From Desulfobacula sp. (GTDB taxonomy: Bacteria; Desulfobacterota; Desulfobacteria; Desulfobacterales; Desulfobacteraceae): a stretch of 18,552 bases of DNA. Positions 6,349 to 14,662 of the stretch are shown here, one piece after another. Location of the stretch: NCBI RefSeq assembly GCF_021107415.1, contig NZ_JAIOSW010000331.1, positions 1 to 18,552 on the forward strand, given 5' to 3'. The notes beneath the pieces were generated by a model, which saw only the letters and a program-made list of their open reading frames with translations, had not been told where the DNA came from and did no database searches. Positions within the stretch are counted from its first letter, which is position 1. Each line of letters starts with the position of its first letter. The translations under genes and the position numbers were made by a program.

Positions 6349-8109
6349 TTATAATTGTCTGGGATTTGTTGAATTTATATATTTTTCAACCCCATCGGTG
6401 ATGGTGTTGCAAATTGCTGTCTGATACGAATCACTCATGAGTCGTTTGCATTCTGTTTTGTTACTGATAAATCCAGTCTCAATCAGGATGGATGGCATCC
6501 TTGCGCCCAGCAGAACATAAAACGGTGCTTGCTTGACGCCTAGATTGTTGATCCCTGAATATTTTTTTTGCATTCCTTTTATAAAGGAATTTTGTACTAC
6601 ATTGGCAAGCCGGGTGGATTCTTCAATTTTTGCATGTTTCATTAAATCGCTTAAGATATATTCAAGGTCTGAAATATTTTTTTTCGATGTTGCATTCTCT
6701 CTGGCGGCAACGGCAATTGCCTGTTCATCGGTGGCAAGGTTTAAAATATAGGTTTCAATGCCCCGAAGACGTTTGTTTTTTGCCGCATTGCAGTGCAGGG
6801 ATATAAACAGATCCGCTCTCTTTGTATTGGCAATGGCAGTCCTTTCCTCAAGACTCAGTTTTTTATCGCTTGACCTTGTTAAGAGTACGGTGCATTTTAA
6901 GCGGTCTCTGAGGATCACAGCAAGTTTTTTAGCTATTTTTAGAACAATTTCTTTTTCCCAGACGTTTTTAAAATATCCCGGAGCCCCGGGATCAACGCCG
7001 CCATGCCCCGGATCAATGACAATTTTTCTAACGCCCAATGCAAACTGCCGCGCAATATCAGAGGATTTTAAATTGTCTGTTGTGATTCGGGAGATTTTAT
7101 CCGGTTTTCCGGGTTTGCCGGAGTCTGCAATGTTTTGACCGGAAGAAGAGACAGGCCCTCCATTAGACCCTTTTCCCCAGACATCAATGACAATTCTGAA
7201 CGGATCTTTTAAAGAAAATATCTTATAATTCTCAAAGGATTTGATATCGACTACAACCCGTACTGTATGGGGCAGATATTGTGCTGCCCGGGCCTGATTT
7301 AAAAGGTTGTCATTGATCTGGGTATGGTCGGCAACCCCTTTTCCCAGTCTTGATTGTTCTATATCAATATAGAGACGCTGAAAGGGTTTATTAATGCCGG
7401 GATCTTTTTTCAAAAGTCTGTGGGAATAATCCCTTTCGCTGTCGGCATTAACAACAATTCTGGTGTATTCCGGATTGGACCAGAATCTAAGATCTGTAAT
7501 TGTGGTGTCCTCTGGGAGACTCTTTTTTGATGAGGCAGGTTTTATTTCAACTGGCTTTTGATTTGTTGCTTCAATGGTTTTAATTGGTTTTTTACGGGTT
7601 TTTTTCTGGCTTAAAATAAATTTTTTAATAAGGACATCATTTTTTGTCAGTCTTTTCTTTGAGCTGATATGTTTGATTTTTTTTGCATAATAATCTGGCC
7701 GTATGTTTATGGATTTGAGTAAGGATCTGGCTCTGCCGGCGTAAGCGCTTTTGGGATATTTATTCCTGAGTCTTGCCAGAAGATCTGCGGCCTGATTCTT
7801 ATAGGTTTTTTTGCCGGATAATTTTGAAAGGGTTAAATAAAGCCGGGCTGCCTTATACATTCCTGCAGGCGCCCATGAACTTTCAGGATGAAGCCTGTAG
7901 ATGATTTCATACCTGCTGATACAATTAAACCATTCAGTCACCTTTTTTTGTTTGGCAGAAGACTGTCGAAGCTTTTTGTAGCAGGAATCTGCTATAAGGT
8001 ATTTTTGTTTTGCACTGTCGGCAAACCCGGTTGTTGTCAAAACAAAAATGCCTGTAAATATAATAGCAATGAAATATAGTGGCAGTATGGATGTCTTAAG
8101 CTTGGCCAT
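6349..8109 (-). CDS. N-acetylmuramoyl-L-alanine amidase (TPR-like, AMIN, Amidase_3)
   Basis: A 586-aa cell-wall hydrolase that would cut the MurNAc-L-Ala bond in the periplasm, as AmiC-type enzymes do at division. A hydrophobic N-terminal segment (8-28, ending TTGFADS) should export it. Residues 32-135 form helix pairs like TPR repeats (YxxAxxYL..., RNKYPKSAYAGRA), followed by a lysine-rich linker. The AMIN domain is about 203-312 and Amidase_3 about 362-578. Zinc ligands H369 (DPGHGG), E385 (EKEIVL) and H439 (SLHCNA) and catalytic E544 (LIETGF) are all present. The helix-repeat front makes it longer than AmiC. Its start lies 3 bp after the mutS stop with AGGA inside the mutS end, so translation is coupled. 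Confidence 0.95.
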   Translation of the reverse strand: MAKLKTSILPLYFIAIIFTGIFVLTTTGFADSAKQKYLIADSCYKKLRQSSAKQKKVTEWFNCISRYEIIYRLHPESSWAPAGMYKAARLYLTLSKLSGKKTYKNQAADLLARLRNKYPKSAYAGRARSLLKSINIRPDYYAKKIKHISSKKRLTKNDVLIKKFILSQKKTRKKPIKTIEATNQKPVEIKPASSKKSLPEDTTITDLRFWSNPEYTRIVVNADSERDYSHRLLKKDPGINKPFQRLYIDIEQSRLGKGVADHTQINDNLLNQARAAQYLPHTVRVVVDIKSFENYKIFSLKDPFRIVIDVWGKGSNGGPVSSSGQNIADSGKPGKPDKISRITTDNLKSSDIARQFALGVRKIVIDPGHGGVDPGAPGYFKNVWEKEIVLKIAKKLAVILRDRLKCTVLLTRSSDKKLSLEERTAIANTKRADLFISLHCNAAKNKRLRGIETYILNLATDEQAIAVAARENATSKKNISDLEYILSDLMKHAKIEESTRLANVVQNSFIKGMQKKYSGINNLGVKQAPFYVLLGARMPSILIETGFISNKTECKRLMSDSYQTAICNTITDGVEKYINSTNPRQL

Positions 8110-8112
8110 ATC

Positions 8113-10773
8113 CTATTTAATACTTTTTTGTTTTAAGTCATTTAACAAATTAATCGCTTCAAGGGGAGTCATACTTGAAATATCAATCTTTTCCAATATA
8201 TTTTTGATGGATTGTTCATTATGGTTAAATAATTCCATCTGATTGTCATCCTTTTCTTTTCTCTTTTTACCCTTTTTCCTGGGTCTTTTTGGTAGTGGTT
8301 TGGGGACATCCGAGTTGTTTTTGTCAATGTTGGATAATATATGTTTTGCATTGTTAATGACAATGTCCGGCATGCCGGCAAGCCTGGCAACCTGGATACC
8401 ATAGCTTTTATTGGTTCCGCCCTTAACCAGCCGTCGCAAAAACACAATATTATCATTGAATTCTTTGACGGCTATATTAAAGTTTTTGATTCTGGGTTTT
8501 GTCTCTTCTAATTTTGTCAATTCATGGTAGTGTGTGGCAAAAAGTGTTTTAACCCCTTTATTATTTAGATCATGAAGGTGTTCGGCAACTGCCCAGGCAA
8601 TGCTCATACCATCATAAGTGCTGGTTCCCCTTCCGATTTCATCAAGTATGATCAGACTTTTTTGTGTGGCATTATTAACGATATTGGCGGTTTCTTCCAT
8701 TTCCACCATGAATGTACTCTGGCCCGATGAGAGGTTGTCAAGGGCGCCTACCCGTGTAAATATTCTGTCCACAATGCCAAGAGATGCTTTTTGAGCAGGA
8801 ACGAATGATCCCATCTGGGTCATTAAGACGGTCAGGGCAACCTGCCTTAATACTGTTGACTTTCCTGCCATGTTGGGGCCGGTGATTAACAGGATCTGGT
8901 TCTCAACATCATCCATTTCAATGGAGTTGGGAACATAGCGTTCTCCTTTGATCAGTTTTTCTACCACAGGATGCCGTCCGTCTTCAATGGAAATGGTATT
9001 GTGTTCATTGATGACAGGTTTTGTATATCCATTTTCTGATGCTGCAAGGGCAAGCCCCTGAAGGACATCAATATTCGCAATAAAATCCGCCATTTTAAGA
9101 ATAAAATTTGCTTTTGAAATAACCTTGTCCCTGATTATGCAGAAAATTTTGTATTCCAGAGCATTTCGTTTATCCTGGGCATTCAATATGGTGGACTCAA
9201 CCTGTTTCATTTCATCGGTAATGAATCTTTCGGCATTCACAAGGGTCTGCTTCCTGATATAATGATCCGGAACCGAATTTGACTGACCTCTGGATACTTC
9301 GATAAAATAGCCGAAGACTTTATTATATTTAATCTTGAGAGAAGACAGTTTGGTTTTTTCTTTTTCCGTGGCCTCGGTTTTTGCAATCCATGATTTTCCA
9401 TCCCGTGAAATTAATAATAGTTCGTCCAGTTCAGGGTTATAACCATCATTAATTAAACCGCCTTCATTGAGCAGATGACCCGCATTTTCCCTGATGGCTT
9501 CTTCGATCAAATCGGCAAGTGAACCCAGCTCTTTTAAAATCATTTCCTGATCTTCAAGATCTTTTCCATTGAGTAAAGGGCTTTTAAACAGACAAAGTTC
9601 CTTAAAAAGAAGGGGAAGTCTTTTTAAAGAGTTTTTAAGAGCGATCATATCCCTGGCATTCCCCTGGCCCATGGAAATTTTGCTGCCAAGACGTTCAAGG
9701 TCATATACTGATTTTAAGTGGCTAATGATCAATTGATGAATATGGGAAGCCTTTGTGATTTCTTCTATGCAATCCAGGCGTTGGCAGATTTTATCTTTAT
9801 CAATCAGCGGATATCTGACCCAGGTCTTGATCAGTCTTGATCCCATGGCAGTGACTGTCCGATCCAGCACATGGATTAGGGTTCCTTTTTTGTCCAGGGT
9901 TTGTATATTGGTAAGAATCTCAAGATTTTTGCAGGACCTGTCATCTATTACCATAAAATTTTTCAGGTCATAGGGTGTGATTTGAAAAATGTGGTTGATA
10001 TCCTGCATCTGGGTGTCCTGAACATAAGAGAGGATGGCGCCCGCGGCAGAAATGGATGCAAAAAGATTCTCTGCACCGAATCCCTCAAGGCTCCTGGTTT
10101 TAAATTTACTTAAAAGCCTTTCCTTTGCCTCTTCAACATGAAAATTAGTTTTATCAAGATAGGTGATTTGTCTTCCGCTAAAAGCGTGCCGGATATGCCT
10201 ATAAATCGGGTCTTTTTCAAAATTGGACGGTAAAAGGATTTCTTTGGGATCAACCTTTAAAGCCTCATCAATCAGTTCCAAGGGTATTTTTGACTGTCTG
10301 CTTTGCACCTGGGTGGTTTTAAAGGTCCCGGTTGATATATCAAGATAGGCAATGCCGGCAACGTCCCTTGTTTTTGACAGGGCTAAAAGAAAGTTGTTGG
10401 TGGTTTTATCCAGTAGTTCTTCATTTAAAATCATGCCCGGGGTTATGACCCGGATCACTTGCCTTTTTACCAACCCCTTGGTTACCGCAGCATCTTCCAT
10501 CTGCTCGCACACGGCAACTTTGCATCCGTTTTTAATGAGTTTGGCAATATAATTGTCAGCAGCCCGAAAGGGAATCCCGCACATGGGAATTGGGGCGGCA
10601 TCATTTTTATTTCTGGAGGTTAAGGCGATTTCCAGAATAGAAGCTGCCTTTTTTGCATCCTCAAGGAACATTTCATAAAAATCCCCCATTCGGTAAAACA
10701 AAATTGTATCTTTATATGATTCTTTGATGGCCAGGTATTGCTCCATCATGGGAGTATTTTTTTTTTTGTTCAT
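8113..10773 (-). CDS. mutS: DNA mismatch repair protein MutS
   Basis: An 886-aa MutS, full length. The mismatch-reading F-x-E motif is GDFYEMF with F32 and E34. The ATPase part has Walker A GPNMAGKST (632-640), signature LSSGQST (681-687), Walker B LIILDE (707-712) and FATHYHEL (745-752). A lysine-rich linker precedes QMELF (845-849), a good beta-clamp binding motif, and a C-terminal tetramerisation-type helix. The start matches family N-termini because TPMM with EQYL at 7-14 aligns with E. coli MutS. No clear Shine-Dalgarno precedes the ATG at 10773. Codons 3-6 sit in an uninterrupted A11 tract (10757-10767), a slippage-prone site within the repair gene itself. It follows the lapA-like gene by 23 bp; mutL is not in the window. 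Confidence 0.99.
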   Translation of the reverse strand: MNKKKNTPMMEQYLAIKESYKDTILFYRMGDFYEMFLEDAKKAASILEIALTSRNKNDAAPIPMCGIPFRAADNYIAKLIKNGCKVAVCEQMEDAAVTKGLVKRQVIRVITPGMILNEELLDKTTNNFLLALSKTRDVAGIAYLDISTGTFKTTQVQSRQSKIPLELIDEALKVDPKEILLPSNFEKDPIYRHIRHAFSGRQITYLDKTNFHVEEAKERLLSKFKTRSLEGFGAENLFASISAAGAILSYVQDTQMQDINHIFQITPYDLKNFMVIDDRSCKNLEILTNIQTLDKKGTLIHVLDRTVTAMGSRLIKTWVRYPLIDKDKICQRLDCIEEITKASHIHQLIISHLKSVYDLERLGSKISMGQGNARDMIALKNSLKRLPLLFKELCLFKSPLLNGKDLEDQEMILKELGSLADLIEEAIRENAGHLLNEGGLINDGYNPELDELLLISRDGKSWIAKTEATEKEKTKLSSLKIKYNKVFGYFIEVSRGQSNSVPDHYIRKQTLVNAERFITDEMKQVESTILNAQDKRNALEYKIFCIIRDKVISKANFILKMADFIANIDVLQGLALAASENGYTKPVINEHNTISIEDGRHPVVEKLIKGERYVPNSIEMDDVENQILLITGPNMAGKSTVLRQVALTVLMTQMGSFVPAQKASLGIVDRIFTRVGALDNLSSGQSTFMVEMEETANIVNNATQKSLIILDEIGRGTSTYDGMSIAWAVAEHLHDLNNKGVKTLFATHYHELTKLEETKPRIKNFNIAVKEFNDNIVFLRRLVKGGTNKSYGIQVARLAGMPDIVINNAKHILSNIDKNNSDVPKPLPKRPRKKGKKRKEKDDNQMELFNHNEQSIKNILEKIDISSMTPLEAINLLNDLKQKSIK

Positions 10774-10796
10774 GTGCTAGCTTTGTCTAAGCAGAA

Positions 10797-11273
10797 TCAA
10801 TCAGCAGTGCCGGATTTATCATCCTTTTCATGGTTGTTTTCAGACTGATCCGATACAGACTCTTTTGGTGCAGGCTGGTCCGGTATAGATTGGTCTGGTG
10901 CAGACTGTTCGGCAATCGTTTTTTCTTCCAGCTGTCTTTTAATATAAGGATCATGCTGAAACACTTCGAGTTCAGTCTTTAAGGTATTCACCTGTTCTTT
11001 AAGGGATGTGATGGCAACATTTTTTGTCTTGATTTCTTTGCTTAATTTAAAACTTACCACAAACCCTTTGAGCCCGGCCAGAATAAGGCCCAAAAGAAAG
11101 CAAATTCCAAAGTAGGCAATATTTTGAATTTCCGGTATTGTCCAGTTCCAGGAAGCAACCTTAAGATCAAATTTTAATGCTTTAGTTGCCATAAAATAAT
11201 CTAAATTCTGGTAAATTAAGATCCCAAGCAAACCTAAAATAATCAGCCACAAAAGAAGTTTAATTTTTTTCAT
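10797..11273 (-). CDS. LapA-like (DUF1049) small inner membrane protein
   Basis: A 158-aa membrane protein with TM1 at about 4-22 and TM2 at about 51-70, followed by a cytoplasmic coiled coil (about 76-108). This is the layout of the LapA/YciS family, whose E. coli member helps control lipopolysaccharide assembly with LapB. The C-terminal tail (about 118-158) is a low-complexity repeat of Ser/Gln/Pro/Asp/Glu units such as APDQS, IPDQP and SVSDQ, which is longer than in E. coli. GGAG lies 8 nt before the ATG at 11273. It is the first gene of the mutS operon behind a good promoter. No lapB is next to it. Family call is based on topology and size more than on a strict motif. Confidence 0.75.
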   Translation of the reverse strand: MKKIKLLLWLIILGLLGILIYQNLDYFMATKALKFDLKVASWNWTIPEIQNIAYFGICFLLGLILAGLKGFVVSFKLSKEIKTKNVAITSLKEQVNTLKTELEVFQHDPYIKRQLEEKTIAEQSAPDQSIPDQPAPKESVSDQSENNHEKDDKSGTAD

Positions 11274-11322
11274 TTATCCACTCCATATTCCATTTTGTAT
11301 TGTAAACGCTTAAGTTTTTGTG

Positions 11323-11351
11323 ATCATAGATTAAATTTTCTTTTTTTTCAA
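11323..11351 (-). promoter_or_regulatory. Sigma70-type promoter of the lapA-mutS-amidase-ech-ACT operon
   Basis: Read on the minus strand, TTGAAA (11351-11346) is followed after exactly 17 nt by TATGAT (11328-11323), 50 bp before the lapA-like start codon. The spacer is AT-rich with an A8 run. It is the best sigma70 match in the window and the only one seen for the five-gene operon. Confidence 0.7.
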
Positions 11352-11389
11352 TTGTTCTTTTAATAATAAACAGCCTAAAATACTCATGA

Positions 11390-11418
11390 TTAGGGACAAA
11401 TTTCAAATTTGCCCCTAA
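11390..11418 (-). terminator. Hairpin at the end of the M23 gene
   Basis: TTAGGGACAAATTT (11390-11403) pairs with AAATTTGCCCCTAA (11405-11418) with one mismatch, and the stem contains the M23 stop codon. Such a tight 14-bp stem would stop or protect transcripts of the upstream group. It has no U tract, so it may be an mRNA 3' end protector rather than a classical terminator. It separates the two minus-strand operons. Confidence 0.5.
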
Positions 11419-11993
11419 AGGGAAACCGGATGAATCAGATTAACTTCAAGATTTTTTGAAAACAGGTCCCAATTGAGATGTTCCGGCGGCACCTTTTTTA
11501 AGACTTCAAAGCAGGAAAAATGAAGATGGGGCGGCAATTGTGGATTTCTATTAGTATCACACACCCTTGCAATGACATCCTTTTTTTTGATGATATGGCC
11601 CACTTTTAAATTCTTTTCAGGGATGATATGGGCATATGCAAAAATAATTCGCCTATTGAAAACTATTGAATTCTCATGTTCCACCACAAGGGTCTGACCC
11701 AGAAAATCATCACAGATATTTAAAATAATGCCGTCGTCCATGGCCGGAACCTTAATGGAATCATCAAAGCTATGTATTTCATCCGGATTCGTTCTGTAAT
11801 AAGTAATGTCTATTCCTTCATGGGGACAATGTCGAAATTTGAAATCCCCCCACCATTTATCCTTACTTGAAAACAGCATTCCACAATGGAACAGCCATTG
11901 AACTTTTCGGTTATTTCCAAGGCCATTGGCCTGACCGTTGACCAGACCATTAACCTGGGAAATAGCCTGAAGATAGTCTGAAAATTTACTCAT
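11415..11993 (-). CDS. M23 (LytM-type) peptidase domain protein without signal peptide
   Basis: A 192-aa protein with the LytM zinc signature: HEGID with H58 and D62, AYAHI with H122, and PHLHF with H156 and H158. LytM enzymes cut peptide cross-links in peptidoglycan. All expected ligands are present, so it may be active. Unlike most family members it has no signal peptide or membrane anchor; the N-terminus carries a short repeat rich in Asn-Gly (VNGLVNGQANGLGN, 14-27). It may leave the cell by another route or be a cytoplasmic carbohydrate- or lipid-binding relative. Its ATG overlaps the TAA of the Cache-HAMP gene by one base (TAATG) and has no Shine-Dalgarno, so translation is coupled to that receptor gene. 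Confidence 0.87.
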   Translation of the reverse strand: MSKFSDYLQAISQVNGLVNGQANGLGNNRKVQWLFHCGMLFSSKDKWWGDFKFRHCPHEGIDITYYRTNPDEIHSFDDSIKVPAMDDGIILNICDDFLGQTLVVEHENSIVFNRRIIFAYAHIIPEKNLKVGHIIKKKDVIARVCDTNRNPQLPPHLHFSCFEVLKKVPPEHLNWDLFSKNLEVNLIHPVSL

Positions 11994-13084
11994 TATTTTT
12001 TGTATAGCCTTTGCATGAATAGCTTTACACTCTGCTGGAGCCTTGATATGGATTCCGCTAACACTGCCAGCTCATCTTTTGATCGAATTTCAATCAAGGC
12101 ATCTAGATCTCCAAGGCTGATCCGGTCTGTCATTTCGGACAGGTATTTAATATTAGCTGTCAATCTACCGCCAAAAATAAATACAATAATGGCAATAATA
12201 AGTATAATAACAGAACTCAGAATGGCACTTTTAATAGTTTCAGCTTTTGCAATTGCCCTGCTCTCCCTTTCCAGGCGTTGCATAGGTTCGGTAAAGTCAT
12301 CCATATAGGTTGTGCTGGCAATGTTAAACCGGGTTCCCGTGACATTAACGCAGGCCATATATTTGTTCTTGAAAGATTTGTCTTTTTCCTGCCATTTATA
12401 GTATCCCTTTGACGGTTGTTCACTTTTTACCGCCGTTAAAATGTTCCAGAATTCAGGAAAATTTACTCCTAAGGGTTTCTTAAGCTTGGCCATATCATCC
12501 AATGCCGGAGCACAGATGTTGGGTCTGATATGGGCCCTGGTTCGCCATTTTCCATCGGATTCTTTTCCATATAAGGCAGTATATCCCTTTTTTCCAACTT
12601 TTTGAACGGCAATCTGCTGGAACTGCTGATCAGTCATAAACTGTTCTTTTGTAAGCTCCGGATGTGCTTCTATATACAGTTTTACCTGCTTTGCAACAGA
12701 CCGGGCAGTTTTCATGATATCATTTTCTGCCATTTCTTTGATAATTTGGGTTCCCTGTTTTCCAAATCGGTCTGCTGTTTTATTCAGTTGCAAAATCAGA
12801 TAATAAGCCTGCAGGCCAAAAATGCCAATCAGGATAATCAAAAAGAAAAATAATTTAAACCGGATACCGAATCCCTTGATTTTAGTTTCAGCTGCATCAG
12901 CAGGTTCATGGCTGACTTCCGGTTGTAAGGTGAATGCCTGAGAAGATGCATCTGAGATAATTTGGTCCTTATGGATGCTTATATGATTACCACATGTTTT
13001 GCATTTAAATCTGACTCTTGGAGCGATTATTTTGTTTGGATCAATTTTATAAGTGGCACCACATTTGTTACATGTTATATTCAT
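11993..13084 (-). CDS. Zinc-ribbon / Cache / HAMP membrane receptor without output domain
   Basis: A 363-aa protein. Residues 1-36 are an MJ0042-type zinc ribbon (C5, C8, C28, C31), then an acidic linker. TM1 is about 75-99, a periplasmic region about 100-285, TM2 about 287-305 and a HAMP domain about 306-358. The protein then ends at LYKK. The periplasmic part resembles a single Cache ligand-binding domain (VGKKGYTALY at 163-172, FPEFWNIL, GYYKW, ASTTYMDDF at 256-264), such as precedes chemoreceptors and kinases. There is no kinase, methyl-accepting or cyclase output, so the finger at the N-terminus or a partner on the HAMP must carry the signal. AAAGGAG precedes the ATG at 13084. The ligand is unknown. 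Confidence 0.85.
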   Translation of the reverse strand: MNITCNKCGATYKIDPNKIIAPRVRFKCKTCGNHISIHKDQIISDASSQAFTLQPEVSHEPADAAETKIKGFGIRFKLFFFLIILIGIFGLQAYYLILQLNKTADRFGKQGTQIIKEMAENDIMKTARSVAKQVKLYIEAHPELTKEQFMTDQQFQQIAVQKVGKKGYTALYGKESDGKWRTRAHIRPNICAPALDDMAKLKKPLGVNFPEFWNILTAVKSEQPSKGYYKWQEKDKSFKNKYMACVNVTGTRFNIASTTYMDDFTEPMQRLERESRAIAKAETIKSAILSSVIILIIAIIVFIFGGRLTANIKYLSEMTDRISLGDLDALIEIRSKDELAVLAESISRLQQSVKLFMQRLYKK

Positions 13085-13180
13085 ACTATATCTCCTTTAG
13101 TAGTGAATCACCAAGGGGGATTGTCCCCATTCCATCTATACGCATTGCAAATTCATCAGACGGCTGCCCTGTTTCTTCCC

Positions 13181-13627
13181 TTAGTATTGTTTTATGAGTC
13201 CCAGCATTATCTTTTGAAATTGTTGTTTCCCCGCTGGGGAGTCAATTTCTGTTGCCACCTTTTCCACAAGGCTGTACAGCATTTTATGAGGGAAATTATC
13301 TCTGGATCTGTTAAGTTCTTCTATCTTGTCGTCTAAAACCAGTGGAGCAATCGGGCCGATGCATTTGGAAAGTTCTTTTTCAAGTTTTCCCCAGAAAAAG
13401 GAGGGTATTTCAACAGAAGGCGGTGACTGGATTTGGATTATCTTAATAGCTTTTTTAGCCTGTAGTTTTTCCAGAACAGCATTAAGCTGACCCGCATTTA
13501 CATTAAATTTTGATTTGAGTTCGTCCAGGTCAGGATATTTATTAAACATGGCAATAACAGACCACTCCGAAGGTGTCAGTGTTATTGATTCCTTCACCGG
13601 CAATAGCTTTATTGATTGCTTGGTCAT
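13181..13627 (-). CDS. Winged-helix-like protein with IGPIA-type C-terminal domain
   Basis: A 148-aa cytoplasmic protein. Residues 17-66 look like a winged-helix fold of the type that follows DUF4388 domains (TPSEWSVIAMF, DLDELKSKF, LEKLQAKKAIKII). Residues 75-128 resemble the small C-terminal domain with a conserved IGP(I/M)A core found in some bacterial signalling proteins (CIGPIAPLV at 89-97). It has no clear catalytic residues. AAGGAGG stands just before the ATG at 13627, and the upstream gene stops 12 bp away. It may be an adaptor or regulator working with the DUF4388 protein two genes upstream. Both domain calls are from pattern memory and are moderate. An out-of-frame protein-like tail follows its stop (see findings). 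Confidence 0.65.
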   Translation of the reverse strand: MTKQSIKLLPVKESITLTPSEWSVIAMFNKYPDLDELKSKFNVNAGQLNAVLEKLQAKKAIKIIQIQSPPSVEIPSFFWGKLEKELSKCIGPIAPLVLDDKIEELNRSRDNFPHKMLYSLVEKVATEIDSPAGKQQFQKIMLGLIKQY

Positions 13628-13639
13628 ATGTATCCCTCC

Positions 13640-14002
13640 TTAACGGTCAAAAAATGATGTAAGAAATTTGGGGAATTTGCCCTGTTTATTCGAGTCTTCA
13701 ATAAAAATATCAAATTCCATTTTTACCTGAGACACACTGATATTATTGGTGCATTCACAGATGTAAATTGTTTCTCTATTTTTATAAAGATAAATATATT
13801 CTTCTTGGGTGTACAATAGCAGGTGAGAGCCTGGAGCACTCTTTTTGTGTTGAGCAATGATTTTATCAAAGTATAGTTTTTTTTCCTTTTTAATATTCGG
13901 GAAATAGGTGGTTTTGTTATTGTTGTGGATAATAACGCTTTTTATAAAATGATTTGCTTCCACAAAATTAAATGCCGGTGATCGGTTAGTCTTTGATTTC
14001 AT
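13640..14002 (-). CDS. Hypothetical protein in the DUF4388 gene group
   Basis: A 120-aa protein I do not recognise. It is rich in Lys, Asn, Ile and aromatic residues, has no signal peptide or membrane helix, and its middle alternates strands (HLLLYTQEEYIYLYKN at 60-75, ETIYICECT at 77-85), so a beta-rich fold is likely. The pattern could suit a small ligand-binding or roadblock-like fold, but I cannot show this. The ATG at 14002 has only a weak GGCAG upstream. The gene lies 93 bp after the DUF4388 stop and 12 bp before the winged-helix-like gene, whose Shine-Dalgarno is just past its stop. Shared strand and spacing support a common operon. Confidence 0.6.
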   Translation of the reverse strand: MKSKTNRSPAFNFVEANHFIKSVIIHNNNKTTYFPNIKKEKKLYFDKIIAQHKKSAPGSHLLLYTQEEYIYLYKNRETIYICECTNNISVSQVKMEFDIFIEDSNKQGKFPKFLTSFFDR

Positions 14003-14095
14003 AATCTGCCAATATATTTGAATGTTCGTTTTTTCCAGTCATGATATTAAGGAAGCGTGAATGAAAATTAGTATAATAAGTATCAAACCTGGGAA

Positions 14096-14662
14096 TCATT
14101 GGAGAATATCCTTACTTTTCATAAACATTAATAGATCATTTGTAAGTATTTTTTTTTCGAACAACAGTTCTATCCGCGCATGTATATTTTTGTCCAAATA
14201 TACGACCATAAAATTCCTGCCGTCAAAGGCTTCAAAATATTTAATATTGAAAATTTCAGGACATGAAAAAAAAGAATGCCGATATTCATAAATAATTACA
14301 TGATCGGTATTGTATTTAATAGAAAACATAGCCCCTATTTTATCGATGTATTCTCTGGCCTCATCTTTGCATTTAGAACAATCGATCAAAAGAAAATTGA
14401 TATCCACATTGATATTTTTTTCAGGCAAAATAATTCTTTCATCGAATTTAAAGTCCAGCTTTTCCAGTAACGCCAGCTGCCTTACAGCATCAATGCCTTT
14501 GGTTCCTAAAAAATCTGCATAAACAATACTGCCGTTTTCAAATCCGATTTTACCGACCACCGCTTTTTCCCTACTGAATGCAATAGTGCCGCTGCTGCTG
14601 TCATTATAGCAGACCTGTATCAGACTGGTGATTGAAAAGGTTTTAAGCGTTCCGGCAAACAT
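14096..14662 (-). CDS. DUF4388 (PATAN) domain protein
   Basis: A 188-aa protein. Residues 1-100 match DUF4388: GTLKTFSITSLIQVCYN at the front, then SGTIAF, GKIGFENGSIVYADFLGTKG (38-57) and the helix AVRQLALLEKLDFKFD, with the usual tail in which a helix begins INVDINFLLID. DUF4388/PATAN domains occur in bacterial signalling proteins and in PatA-type regulators, often with response-regulator or MglB-like parts. Residues 101-188 are of unknown fold and have no known output motif. The ATG at 14662 has AGAGGT about 10 nt upstream. It is first gene after the -24/-12 promoter, so the group may be sigma54-controlled. Confidence 0.8.
   Translation of the reverse strand: MFAGTLKTFSITSLIQVCYNDSSSGTIAFSREKAVVGKIGFENGSIVYADFLGTKGIDAVRQLALLEKLDFKFDERIILPEKNINVDINFLLIDCSKCKDEAREYIDKIGAMFSIKYNTDHVIIYEYRHSFFSCPEIFNIKYFEAFDGRNFMVVYLDKNIHARIELLFEKKILTNDLLMFMKSKDILQ

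Noticed and set aside
14003..14056. 18-aa frame beginning ATGACTGG on the minus strand before the 120-aa unknown
   Set aside because: No ribosome binding site, and it overlaps the start of the next gene; probably chance.
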